64,000 bases of DNA from Siphonodentalium dalli. Lineage: Eukaryota; Mollusca; Scaphopoda; Gadilida; Siphonodentaliidae. Shown piece after piece: positions 35,176 through 46,041 of this stretch. How positions within the stretch are numbered: the first letter of the stretch is position 1; every line of letters starts with the position of its first letter. The stretch spans positions 133,393,917 through 133,457,916 of the forward strand of contig CP136066.1 in NCBI GenBank assembly GCA_032622095.1, in the 5' to 3' direction. The notes under the pieces were generated by a model. The model saw only the letters and a program-made list of their open reading frames with translations, searched no databases and was not told the origin of the DNA. A program made the translations under genes and the position numbers.

Positions 35176-38100
35176 AGAGAGTTTGACCACTGTGTCATCC
35201 CATGCAGGGTTGTGAATACCATGTGCTTTCGTGTCCCTCCAGTCTAGAATAATTATGTGTATTTCATAGAAGATCTGACCATGATTAAACGCTTTACATG
35301 TAGCATACATTTGGACAATGTCGTTGAGATTCGTTTTCCCACATGTAAACATTATTGTCTATTTTCTATCTAAAGTAGCCCTCTTATTTTCCTATTTTTA
35401 ATTGGTATAAACTTATGAGTCGTATTATTTTTTTCTCAGTTTTAAATTTACGCACTGATGGTACTGTGCGAATTTAAATACGAGTAAAGTATTGGCATAT
35501 AATTTTATTAGTATAATTTATTTTTCCTTAAGGGAAGCCCGAAACTGCACTATCCACACTATGTGGATTATATCTCCAGCCTTTTGTCAATCAAGGAGGT
35601 TAAGATTTGCCGACAGAGGATGTGACGATACAAATCCTTTCCTTTCTATTATTCTGGTATGTATTCTATTTGTCAGATAATCAATTGGATATGTGGCAAT
35701 ACAAGGAGAAGAGTCATGTTTTGGTCTCTTTTGGAAATTATATTGGCAGTGGTCATGTGCAATATAAATGTTTTTCATGTAACTGCGCTTTATATACGTG
35801 ATGATACAAGTGCTTTCCTTTTTGTTATTCTTGTATGTCTTCTATTTGTGAAGGCTATTTGTCAGATGATTGTTTCGATATGTGACAATGGAAGGCAAAG
35901 AGCCAACTTATATACTCGGTTGGAAAGACTATTGGCAGTGAATCTGGGGTATGTGACAACATAAATGCTTTCCATTTCACTTTTCCTTCCCAAAACTATT
36001 CACTGATTAAAAGCGCAGAAGTATGGCAGTGTTGGTGTGAAAACTTTTCACCAAATTTATGCCTAGTCAGTTCTTAGGCATTCTTAGATTACTGTTGGTG
36101 TGGAATTATTACTCTTGCAGTACATGTTGCATGCTCACCATTTTGTATGCATATTAAGTTCTTATCATACTGTGGCATTGAGACACTGATACCATAATAT
36201 TTCAATAGTATTGGACCAGATTATTTGAATTTATCTACAAACACTAATGTCTGAGAATAAGAGGTCAGATGGTGTCTATTTGGTTACGCTGATCACAGCT
36301 GGTACATCACAAAGATTTACAATTTTAATTGCTAACTTGTGGACCTTGTAAATGTGAAATCATCTACCCGATGAGAATAAGTAGAAACATCGATTTACTT
36401 TAAATTCATATAGACACTTGCTAGTCAATGAATCGTATCATTGAAGACACAGCATGCCTGTTTGTACCAAGTTTACATTGGATATGGTTACTTGCTACAA
36501 GTAGGCCAGTGGGATCTCATCAAGGTGAACATCCAAGATGTCTCCAAAGGTTTTTTACCATGGACGGAATCACCGTTGGATAGTTAAGCAAACTGTAGCT
36601 GGAGGGTCAGGTTACTATGTTTTCATATCTTTGCAGTCTTGGACAAGAGAAGCCTATTCAACAAGATACATTGAGTGGGTGCAAAGAAACAGACACATGT
36701 GTGCCGAAATAAGGATAGATTATGATTTGACGGAGATTTCCATTTGATAATAGAAACATTGATATGAAAATCGGTTGTCGCAAAATCTTGTGTATCAGAT
36801 TGTCCTTGGCCCCAATCAAACCAGTTGCCAGATTCGTAGTAACTTGACCCTGTCAGTCACACTGTACATGTATGTAAAGAATGAGACACTATTTACTGTA
36901 TCAACACAGCGAGTTGAAGTGTTTGTATATAATCTCCTTGTTAATTACTATTGTGCTTATGATACAATGAGTTATAGGATATTGAATCGTGAGATACGAG
37001 ACAGAATTTTCAAATAAATAAATTGATGTCACTGTAACGTTCGCTTACACATTCCAAGTGTCCCAAATACAAGCCCTCATCTTCTTACATTCTGGCTAGC
37101 TTAGATTCTCAGGTATTCATCATTAAAACATAATTAATGATAACGACATGTTGGATTTGTACAATGATGTCCTTAAGCCCTATGATAATCATTTCCCAAA
37201 TGTCAGTTGGGCCAAAATTAATAAATTGTTTGTTTGTCCACACCGCTACCCAAAAGTTTTCCGGTGGGTAGGTAGGTAGGGATTTTTTTTTTTTGCAAGG
37301 TGGAATGGCATACTAAGGGTCCCCTCCATGGTGCAGGCCGAGGATATCAATATTAATAAATAGTCAGGGATTAATTTGATAACAAATTAAAAATTTAGTT
37401 GTTGGAAAAACACAACAAGAACAATAAATAATTATGCTGTTCAGTCTCAGTTGGAGTTTCTGACCGAAAATGAGCTTCTCAGACAACATACCACTGGCAC
37501 TACTAAAAAAAAAAAAAACAATAATTAAAAATAAAAATCTGAATAAAATAATTTCCAGTTGGGCGTTAAACTTGAGTCGGTCAGGGCGAGGACAAACAAA
37601 TACCTTTTTAATTATGGCCTTGAATTCCGTCTGTTCAACTTCAACGTTACATTTCGTTCAGGCAAACAAAATCTCATCGGATAACAACACAGGTGTCTCC
37701 CAAAAGGTGTAAAATTTTCAGATGGTGGCATGTCAATCATATGGAATCGCACTGGTAAACAAGGATTTTATGATCCAATACATTGTCAAAGTCAAGATTC
37801 CATATGTTAATTCAATTCGCGATTCACGATCATTGAAGTCATGTGATAAAAAAAAATATATGCACAATTGATGATGGAACAAAATAGAATAAGGATTTCA
37901 ATGCCAATAATGAATATATTTGCGAATTGTGGTATCCAGGGAAATTAGCAGCAAATGCCAATGATATATCCCCAAAGAATTGGTGATGCAGAATCATGTT
38001 GTGACTTGAAAGATGACCATCACATACACAATCACAAAATATTAAGTTCAATCTTAGCAGCAATTTTTCATTAAAATGCTCCTGATGTCAGAAGGAGCAT

Positions 38101-38208
38101 GGTCAGCTGTCTAAGATTCGAGCATTATCTGACACATTTCAACAATATTAGCCCTTAAAATAGCTCCAATAAATTGAGGCGAGAACAATTCTAGATATGG
38201 ACACATAC
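35176..38208. other. Intron sequence without a recognised gene
   Basis: This is the greater part of the intron between LRPPRC exons 5 and 6. It includes a degenerate tandem duplication of about 165 bp (35625-35790 and 35795-35965). Short plus-strand ORFs at 36538-36747 and 36775-37017 have no recognised content. A T-tract with a GGTGGGTAGGTAGGTAGGG motif lies near 37262. Confidence 0.6.
35625..35965 (+). repeat. Degenerate tandem duplication of about 165 bp
   Basis: Two units share TGCTTTCCTTT or TCCTTTCCTTT, TTATTCTxGTATGT, TTGTCAGAT, GATATGTGxCAAT and TATTGGCAGTG in order. Short ORFs partly follow both units, but stops interrupt them. Confidence 0.6.
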
Positions 38209-38267
38209 CTTGCAGAATCTATGTCTCCATCTCGACAATATCTGGCTATCAATCTCTGATAGGTCAC
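38209..38267 (-). CDS. LRPPRC: LRPPRC exon 5 (PPR helices)
   Basis: A 59-bp exon with a CTTTTAG acceptor and a GTATGT donor. Its peptide VTYQRLIARYCRDGDIDSA matches human VTYQRLIASYCNVGDIEGA and is a typical pentatricopeptide helix pair. It ends two bases into an AGA codon completed by exon 6. Confidence 0.95.
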
Positions 38268-38916
38268 CTAAAAGAAAGAATGTTATCACAATAGACATAC
38301 ATAAATAATAGTCAAACTCACAGGCCCTTGTGGTGGAAATAATTACCAATACTATACAAGCAAAAATGCTTTAATTCTGTCAAAAACATAAGAATTATCT
38401 AGGGTTTCAACTGGTTCAACTCAGGGTCCATAGACCTGACCCACTCCCATGATCAAATTAGAGACATACATGAGACATTTAAAGGACTTTGACCCAGATA
38501 TCAAATCAATTGTTATGATCCATAATCAGCCTCAGCAAAGTACTTCCAACATGATGTCATGGGCTTATAAATGCTCAGATAAGTTAGACCAGTAATTCCG
38601 TAGTCAGCCATGCCATTTTTAGTTCACCTGTTGTGTTGATTCAATAATATGAGTTGTTGGATGATACTGTCCTTTTTCTGAGATTTGCTTTGTTAATAAA
38701 GTTGAAAACATCAAGCATGACCTTGCACTTCTTACAAGCTTCGAAATTTGTCTCAAACGCCACCAGAACCTATTCATAGAATACGACTAGGAGCTATGAT
38801 GTGATGATATACTGCTATAAACTCAATCAAGAATTATACAGGTCAAAAATAGAACAGTTCAAGATACTTAATGGGTCCCAAATAGGAGTTTTGAGATCAC
38901 CTCTAAGTCAACATAC

Positions 38917-39038
38917 CCTATTTGGTTCAACTCCATCTGTTACCAATGTATTCAGAATTTCTGTGGGGGAGAATTTATGTTCATTCTGGAGGTGTGTTAT
39001 CAGCAGAGCATTATAAATGGGAAGGTCGAATTTCACAC
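38917..39038 (-). CDS. LRPPRC: LRPPRC exon 4
   Basis: The exon has a TATTTCAG acceptor and a GTATGT donor. Its peptide YNALLITHLQNEHKFSPTE is very close to human YNALLKVYLQNEYKFSPTD, one of the most recognisable LRPPRC segments. It ends in phase 0 at an AGG codon. The 4.9 kb intron before it contains the composite repeat region at 40.3-43.3 kb. Confidence 0.95.
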
Positions 39039-40341
39039 CTGAAATATGATAGAGAACAGTATATGATCATAACAGATTATGCCATGTTTGATTTACAGTG
39101 ATTTTCAACACTCAGCTGGGGTTATCGAATAGAAATACAGAATAAAGTTGTTACTTTGTATCCATATTGCCAATGGAAGTCAACATATGTAGTTCGGGTA
39201 GGTATATTTGAGCATGCGCATAGTATATAGAAATGAAAAAAAACGCATAGTAAATCAAACGTACACACAAATTGAGCAAGTATTGTATTGCACTCTGATA
39301 GTAATTGTGTATCTCGTATGTAGGTCTATGTGAAACAATTCCACAATTTAAATTATCCTCGCATATTCTAGCTTTGTGGACTAGTTTGGAAACGATAACT
39401 CTGTGTGTGTGGTTGATATATTCGTGCATGCGCATAGCAATTAGATGACAAAATATACGTATTAGCGTATAAATTCACCTATATTATATCGGTAAGGTAG
39501 GCCTATATAATTTATGGAAGAGTTGGGTAAAGCCGAATGCGAGGGGGGATTATAAATGATCCAATTTCAGACTGAGTCTGCTTATTTGATTCCATGTAAT
39601 CACATCATGTTTGTTAAATACAGGACCTAAATACCATATATTTTATAATGGAACTAACAACACCAAACCTCTCATATGTGTCTAAAACAGGATAGAATAT
39701 GCATTGGAGTCCATACACAATCCTAGTTACACGTTTGCTGACCATTGCTACATGTTTTACAGGTTTGGGGGTACCAGTTCTGGCCAAATATGTGACATGC
39801 TTTACCAGTAGAGAGTTTGTCGCTTTTATTTTACGACATAGTGCATTAACTAAATGGAAATAATGTTCACCTCCATTTGCGAATATCTTCCATATTCTGG
39901 GTAGTTGTCTAGAAACAGTTACTAAGGGCTTATGACGCGGCAATACCTACCCATTTTAAAATTACCAATGGCTTACCATGAACGACCATGTAAAGTTTCG
40001 AATAAATGCCTCCTTTAGAACATTACCATCACCAAACATCTAAAGTGTATCTAAAACAGGGTATAAAACGCCTGAAAGCCCAGGACTTTGAATACGTTTA
40101 ATTTCGACCATATACCCCCATGAGTGATTAAGTTTGTGGCAATGGATAAAGAACTCAAGTTTAAAATCTACTGTTGGCAGTTTTGCACTGATTAAACAAG
40201 GACCTGAATATGTTAGATTTTGTCATTGGCATTGCGTGTGTGTATTACATAGCGGTTAACCTGTTGATGTTACTTCAACCGGTTGCTGACTGTTACCGTT
40301 TGTAACTGGATATCAGTTTCAGCATTAGTGAATTACCTTAA
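39039..40341. other. Intron sequence, no gene recognised
   Basis: Part of the intron between LRPPRC exons 3 and 4. A 109-codon minus-strand ORF at 39614-39943 has no recognisable motif. Its surroundings show weak similarity to 39990-40170 (GTGTCTAAAACAGG and GTATCTAAAACAGG), suggesting an old duplication. Confidence 0.5.
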
Positions 40342-40822
40342 ATGGTGATGAGCTGATGATCGGAAACGACAATCGGAATCGGCCGATTGTGGCCCATCGG
40401 ATGACAATCGGTACTCGGGTTTCAACATCGGCATTTCCGATTGTCTAAATAATAATCAGGTGCTTGTTTTTCTTCAATAAACTGTGTTAAATATAACGAT
40501 GTTTTGTTGAATAAATGACAAGTAAACATGGGGAAAGTGTAACCAAACACAAATTTGATGATATACAGCCAGGTCCTGCCTAGCACAGGTACATGTCAAC
40601 TGACACATAATTACGCAGTTGACTGCATTCACCACGCTTCAGTTATTATATATCGAATGAATTGAAATAATTATGTAAAATATTATTATTTGGGGTTCAA
40701 CCCGGGAGGATTTGGAAGGGACGGAAGGAACCCCTTCCCTACAACCCACTTTTGAATTTATTTAGAATACATGTTATGGTTATACATAATCATGAGATGG
40801 TGAAACATGATTGAAAATGATC

Positions 40823-41646
40823 TTATTTTTTCTTTGTCTCGGCTTTCTTCTTTTTTCTGTTTTCTGGTGTTGTTGCAGTTGTTGTGGAAGGTTTGTAGGC
40901 GGTGGCACTGGCTAGCAATCTATCTGTTCTCCGAATGATTTCTTCTTCCCTCGCTGATCGGTAGCCGCTGTTGGAAATGTTGTTGTTGTTGCTAGTAGTG
41001 GAGATGGAGGACACCGGGCTGTGATTCTGGTGTCCAAGGTGTCGACGAGTCCATCTCCACCCCAAAGTCAGTGGCAGGAACATCCAGGGTGGTATCCGCG
41101 TCCCTGTCTCCGCTGACCTCGGTAACGATAGCAGGAACATCTGGAATGACGATGGCGTCTCTGCTTCTGGGGGCAATATCATCGGCTGCATCATCGGGGG
41201 AGGCCAAGTGTTTCCACTTGGCCCTCCTGTCCGCATCTCTTCTTCTGCGGGAGGGAGTCTTCTTCCTTCTCCACCTCCTCCAACCCAAGGTAGCTGGTGG
41301 TCTCCAGCTACCGGGTTATGGCCAGCAGAGGGTCCTGATAAGGACGTGTCGGTGTAACCCGGTAAGTCAAAAACAAGTCAACCTGGCTGCCCGACCGGTG
41401 TAAATTCCATGTCAGGCAGTGATCCAGGTTGATTGAGCTCAGCACGAGCCTGACTTCAGCAGGGATTATAGACGAATCCATTGTCCAGCTGAAGTCAGTA
41501 ATCCGATCGCCAGGTGGTCGAAGTCCGGGAGCGCTCAAGCCAGGACGTCTTACCCCATGAGCTCGAATCAAAATGATTATGTAAAATAGCCCGACGAGAC
41601 CCATTTTATAGTGTAGTGTGTTTACAACATCCCCATTGTTCACCAA
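40823..41646 (-). pseudogene. GC-rich broken ORF, unknown
   Basis: This island is clearly richer in GC than its surroundings. Overlapping minus-strand frames (41308-41646, 40992-41288 and 40823-41236) look like parts of one damaged reading frame: one contains KWKHLASPDDAADD and DVPATDFGVEMDSSTPWTPE, and another ends in a basic tail with KKKKAETKKK after SAREEEIIRRTDRLLASA. No domain was recognised. The context, between transposon-like ends, suggests a mobile-element protein of unknown type. Confidence 0.4.
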
Positions 41647-41936
41647 TTAACAACTACTATTCAACGTAGCGACCGCTAATCACCAGTATTCAAACTGATT
41701 CAAACTAATATCAGGTCAGCCAGTGACCTCAATGACCTCTTATCTATAAGCCGACATAAAAACAACCTGTAGACAGTTAAAAAGTGTTGTGTCATGCCCT
41801 CACATGTTATGCATGGTTTCCTTGGTATTGTCTCTACAGTTCAGTTCAGGATAATGTGGTATAACATAAAAATCCCTTCCTCAGACGGAGGTCTCATGTT
41901 AAATTCTTGTATTTTATTAATTGGATAGGGATAAAT

Positions 41937-42796
41937 CAGGGTTTCCACTAGGGGGTAGGGGAATGGGGCCGGTAGCCGTCAAGGGGAAAAATCCAGGTAA
42001 AAGTAGCCTGTTTTAGCACTGGTTGAACTACTTTCGTTATATCGGCCAATAGAATCGTGTGAGAGTAGAAATGGCAGATTGTTTTGTTCCATTTCTGCCC
42101 AAGTGCCAAGCTATCAAACTTATACATGTACCTGTAACTTTAAAACTAGTAAATTTATTAGATATAAATTAATTTACGAAGTACAGAACACCAGTAATTT
42201 GGATCCCGAGTTAAACATGCTCGTTAATGTTAAAAGACTCACTGTGGAAGACCCAGCAGATATTACGGATGCATAACATAATCGGAATATATTTTAGCAG
42301 CTGCAGTGTAAATATAGAAGGCTGATTACATATCTGGCCGATGAGTATTCTTTGTGGGCAGTGGTAAGATGCCTTAATGCCCGGTGCGGCTACTCCTACA
42401 TTTCTCTCTCGCTCTATTACAAAGTGAACAGTATATTTTGCGGTATAAAACATGACAGATACGATTAAAATACTGCTCTTTTGCATAACATAACCGGGTA
42501 CTAACCGCAACGTAACTAACCAGCCTCAAAGGCATAGCTTCTAGCGATGTCAGTTCCGATCACTTCCTGTTTCAATTTTCTGTATAACAACGCGTTTAGA
42601 GTGTGTACACTCACAAGGTATAAAATAAATTCACCTTTTAAAATTCCTTAGTACTATTCCAATAAAATTCAGAAGTTTTAAACATCTTTATACCTTTATA
42701 GATATGCAGTATGTCCTGGGGTATGGCAGGAGGGGAAAACTTGGCGAGGGGAACGGGGCCGTCAAGGGGACCCCTGCCGGTATAGCGGAAACCCTG
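41937..42796. mobile_element. hAT-like element (CAGGGTTTCC family), nested copy
   Basis: The left end CAGGGTTTCCACTAGGGGG and the right end GCGGAAACCCTG are inverted. Both inner flanks carry GGGGCCGTCAAGGGG-like motifs. GATAAAT repeats on both sides (41930-41936 and 42797-42803), or GGATAAAT if the last base is shared. It is 860 bp, with no transposase. It shares termini with the elements at 17909 and 53346. Confidence 0.82.
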
Positions 42797-43909
42797 GATA
42801 AATACACTGGTAACAATTATTAATATTTTCATTGTTTTTATTTGTAATTAAACATTTCGTTACTGTTTTGATGTGAACGGTCATGCATTCTTTTGAGTTG
42901 TCATCGCGGCGAATGCCAAAACTCACCTGTGTCTGTGGTTGTAGCCAGAATTCAGACCCCCTATTGAATTACAGTTTTATAAGGTGCATGTACATTTTGA
43001 GGAGAATACTGGGTCAACAAGTAGCGACATAGACAGAAATCTACGGTAAATTTAGCATAATATAACATGTGTATTGGTTGTCAGGACGCAGTCCACCCGT
43101 ACCTACCTTTATACTTACCCAAACGTATACTTATGTATACTGGTATATTACTGATGTTGTTGCTTCCAAATCGAAATAGTATATAACACATATAACATAT
43201 TTTGGTATAATTTTTAAAATAATCGGAATCGGCACCTGAATCGGCCAATTGTGATCTCAAATAATTGGCAATCGGCACAAGGCTCTATTTGACAATTGGC
43301 TCATCACTATCCCAAAGCCCTGATTGTGTCATGATGTGCGAAAATGCTGTATAAACACACGAACACTTCACAAGTGACATCAGTTGGAGTGACATCAGTT
43401 GGATTGAAATTGACTGTAGACAATAGAATGGGGAAAACTCTTATATTTTTAACAGGAACTCTTCAGGTTTTAAAACCACAAAAGGTATTGTTGTTTAAAA
43501 ACACTGATTTTTCTACCTATTTCATTTCAATCCCTTTGCACTTCTCAGATGTTCAACGCATTGTATTATTTTATATCACATGCATGTATCTCACAGTACC
43601 ACCCACCATAGCTGTTTTCATTACTGCTTTGTTTAGGAATATATATTTATAAAATAACCACAAATAGAAACGTATACTATAATATAATCTTTAAATAAAA
43701 AGATGAAAATCAATTAATTTTTTTTAACACGAGTCATTAGCATATTTGGGCATACCTCCCAAAAAAAATTCCCGGATAGCAATTTTCAAAACTTAACAGT
43801 CTGGACCCCAGTGACCCATAACTTTATTGATTAATTAATGTCAAATGTACACACATTCACATCTTTTGGATAATAAATACGTTATAGAAATGAAGCAAAA
43901 TATTCCTAC

Positions 43910-44032
43910 CCTTCTGTTTTATTTTTTCACAAGCCTTTTCCACCAGGGCAGTCCTCCCCTCGGGAGTAACATCACATAATATTGATCCCATGCTTCTAAT
44001 CAACAACACACACTGCTTTGATGTCAAGTGAC
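43910..44032 (-). CDS. LRPPRC: LRPPRC exon 3
   Basis: The acceptor TTCCATTCCAG and the donor GTAGGA bound a 123-bp exon. The peptide contains CVLLIRSMGSIL, which lines up with the human LLLLRSCGSLLPEL segment. Phase is 2 bases, then 40 codons, then 1 base, matching exons 2 and 4. A solitary 5' end of the pearl-like family sits only about 20 bp from its acceptor side, at 44053. Confidence 0.88.
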
Positions 44033-44052
44033 CTGGAATGGAAAAAAAAGAG

Positions 44053-44090
44053 AGAAAGTGTCAATGACACTGAGCTCAACTTGACACTGA
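44053..44090 (+). repeat. Solitary 5' end of pearl-like family 1
   Basis: It contains AAAGTGTCAATGACACTGAG followed by CTCAACTTGACA, the same start as the four full elements, but no core units follow. It is about 20 bp from the acceptor side of LRPPRC exon 3. Confidence 0.6.
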
Positions 44091-44592
44091 CAATATACTG
44101 TAAAATTTATCAATCCAGAAATTAAAACAAGAAGTGCTCTGACATATTTTTTATGGATTCATGTTATCCAAAAGGCTTTAATTTTGCCAGAAAAATTATG
44201 TTCTATATTTTAACAGTGTATTTATAATACATGATATACAGAAAATAATGCAACAACTACAATCATACTCAGAAATATGTTCTGAAGGTCTCATCAAGTA
44301 GAAATTGCTCCTCAGGTATTTTTAAATTTGAGCGTTATTTTAACATTTTCAGATTTTCTTTATGTTGGCATCGACCATGTTGGCACCGACCAAAGGTGTT
44401 TTCCCCCAGACCACTATTAAAAGGGGTTCCAACATAAAACCCTAGCAGAAAGCCTGTCAAAGTATGACTTTAGCCAACAATCATGTACCAATGCAAATAT
44501 CCTTATCATCTCTAATTTCTGAAAGTAAAGATATTATATCCATAAAGTTATATTATATAGGGTAATATATAAAGATATTATACTCAACTCAC

Positions 44593-44777
44593 TATGTGTT
44601 TCAAGACCATCAAATAAATCATATATATGACGACTGATAGTGAATTTATTATCGTAATGAAGTGAATTTTCTATCCTATCCAGATTTTCCTCGAAACTTG
44701 ATCGATATCCAAATTTGTCCCAGTTGGTCAGCTGTTTGTTTGCTAAAGCCTGTGTCACATTTGTAGCTGAAAATGGC
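44593..44777 (-). CDS. LRPPRC: LRPPRC exon 2
   Basis: The acceptor TTTCAATTTCAG precedes this exon and a consensus GTGAGT donor follows it. It starts with the last base of a split codon. The peptide includes NLDRIENSLHYDNKF and then a stretch ending LFDGLETHS, comparable to the human N-terminal part that precedes the first clear PPR units. It joins exon 3 across a split AGT codon. Confidence 0.82.
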
Positions 44778-44953
44778 CTGAAATTGAAAATATTTAAGAA
44801 TTTAATTTTTCAAATAAAAATTACACAATATTTTTCAGTACACAACCCAATTAGATGCATGTTAAATGGCCATTTCACAACCAAAATTGTCAACTTGTGT
44901 CAAGGTGTTTAAAACACTTCCATGACTGGAGCTTACTGAAATTTTGCAAAAAC

Positions 44954-45125
44954 CCTGTGCCAATGCATTCTCTTATATATGCGAGTCTCCCACAGAAAGC
45001 CACTCATATATAAGATAATGCTTTCAATGGCCTAACAATATTTACTTTGACCTTGTAAGCCAGTGAATTCTCTTATATATGTGAGGCTCCCTACCTGCAT
45101 ATATAAGAGAATGCACTGGCACAGG
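44954..45125. mobile_element. 172-bp MITE with TATA-rich hairpins
   Basis: The outer ends CCTGTGCCAATGCATTCTCT and AGAGAATGCACTGGCACAGG are inverted repeats. Inside, ATTCTCTTATATATG occurs twice and faces its complement each time. The AGAGAATGCACTGGxACAGG end also occurs in the 5' modules of family 2 elements (4930-4950 and 46733-46755), so the two share sequence. Confidence 0.65.
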
Positions 45126-46041
45126 ATTTTTAATGCTGCATCAGCGCAGCTCCCGTCATGAAAGGGTTAAAAAAAAATTAAATCCAAAGATAGATAAAGA
45201 TTTATTAGACATACAAAAAAATGTGGTCACTATAGTCAAATGTAAAAAGCCAGACAACTAATCACATGACGCCGATTGACTGTCAGTAACTAATATTCTA
45301 TGGGAGCTCAATGTAGAAGAGATTTGTAGCATTCCAAAGTGAGAAAATATTGATGAATTTTTTCTCTGCATATATCAATGAAAGTGTCAATGACACTGTA
45401 GCTCAACCTGGGGAGGGGTTAATAATAATATGCTGAGCAGACAATAGAAAGATAAATAATAAAAGTCAAAGAGTTTCAGTAACTGTATTGTGTAAATGAA
45501 ATTAATTTCACTTCAAACATTTCTCCACTAAATGTGGGCTGCAGGGTGTGTCAATGGATTTTAATGTCAAATCCAAGATGGGGTCCAGGCTCCAATGATT
45601 TTTAACAAATTTTGGAAGAATTGGACAGCTTCCATCTCGAGGTCAGACCTAACAACAATATGAAGCTTGGATGAGGTGGCATGTAGGGTGTGAGAAATGA
45701 TTTTAGTCATGATAATAGTAATATCCAAGATGGCCACTGGCAGACATGTTTTTTTAACAAATTTCAGAAAACATTGTTGGCTCCCATCCAGAGGTCACCC
45801 CCGAAGATCCTTATGAGATTGGTGATGATCGGGTGAGGGATGTGGCCTGTAGGTTGTGCTGAAGTATTTAGTCATGCAAAGAGTAAAATCCAAGATGGCT
45901 GCTGGCAGCCATGATTTTCAACGAATTTGGAAAACATTGATGGCTCTCATCTAGCGGTCACCCTGAAGATTAATATAAAGTTTGGTGATGATCGGACGAG
46001 GGATGTGGTCTGTAGGATGTGGTCGAAGGATTTAGTCATAC

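Larger units (their letters stand above)
40342..43310. mobile_element. Composite repeat region with ATCGG-rich inverted ends
   Basis: The left end TGGTGATGAGC and right end GCTCATCACTA are inverted. Both ends carry AATCGGAATCGGCC-type subterminal motifs (40372-40440 and 43219-43275). This looks like a DNA transposon of about 3 kb, possibly hAT, but no 8-bp duplication could be found. Inside are a GC-rich island with broken ORFs and a nested hAT-like element at 41937-42796. Confidence 0.5.

Noticed and set aside
34744-35352. 202-codon minus-strand ORF, the longest in the window
   Set aside because: It runs through tandem cores of family 3 and their microsatellite; the peptide (SVRPSVVRSSIA) reflects the GGACGG repeats.
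36538-37017. Two plus-strand ORFs of 69 and 80 codons
   Set aside because: No recognisable content and no splice context; kept only as intron sequence.
39614-39943. 109-codon minus-strand ORF starting MPRHKPLVTV
   Set aside because: No domain and no splice support in line with LRPPRC phase; the sequence appears partly duplicated at 39990-40170.
41290-41560. tRNA or tRNA-derived SINE signal in the GC-rich stretch
   Set aside because: No consistent A box and B box spacing or cloverleaf could be made.
40342-43310. Firm hAT assignment of the outer composite element
   Set aside because: No 8-bp duplication could be found next to the inverted ends, so the class is left open.
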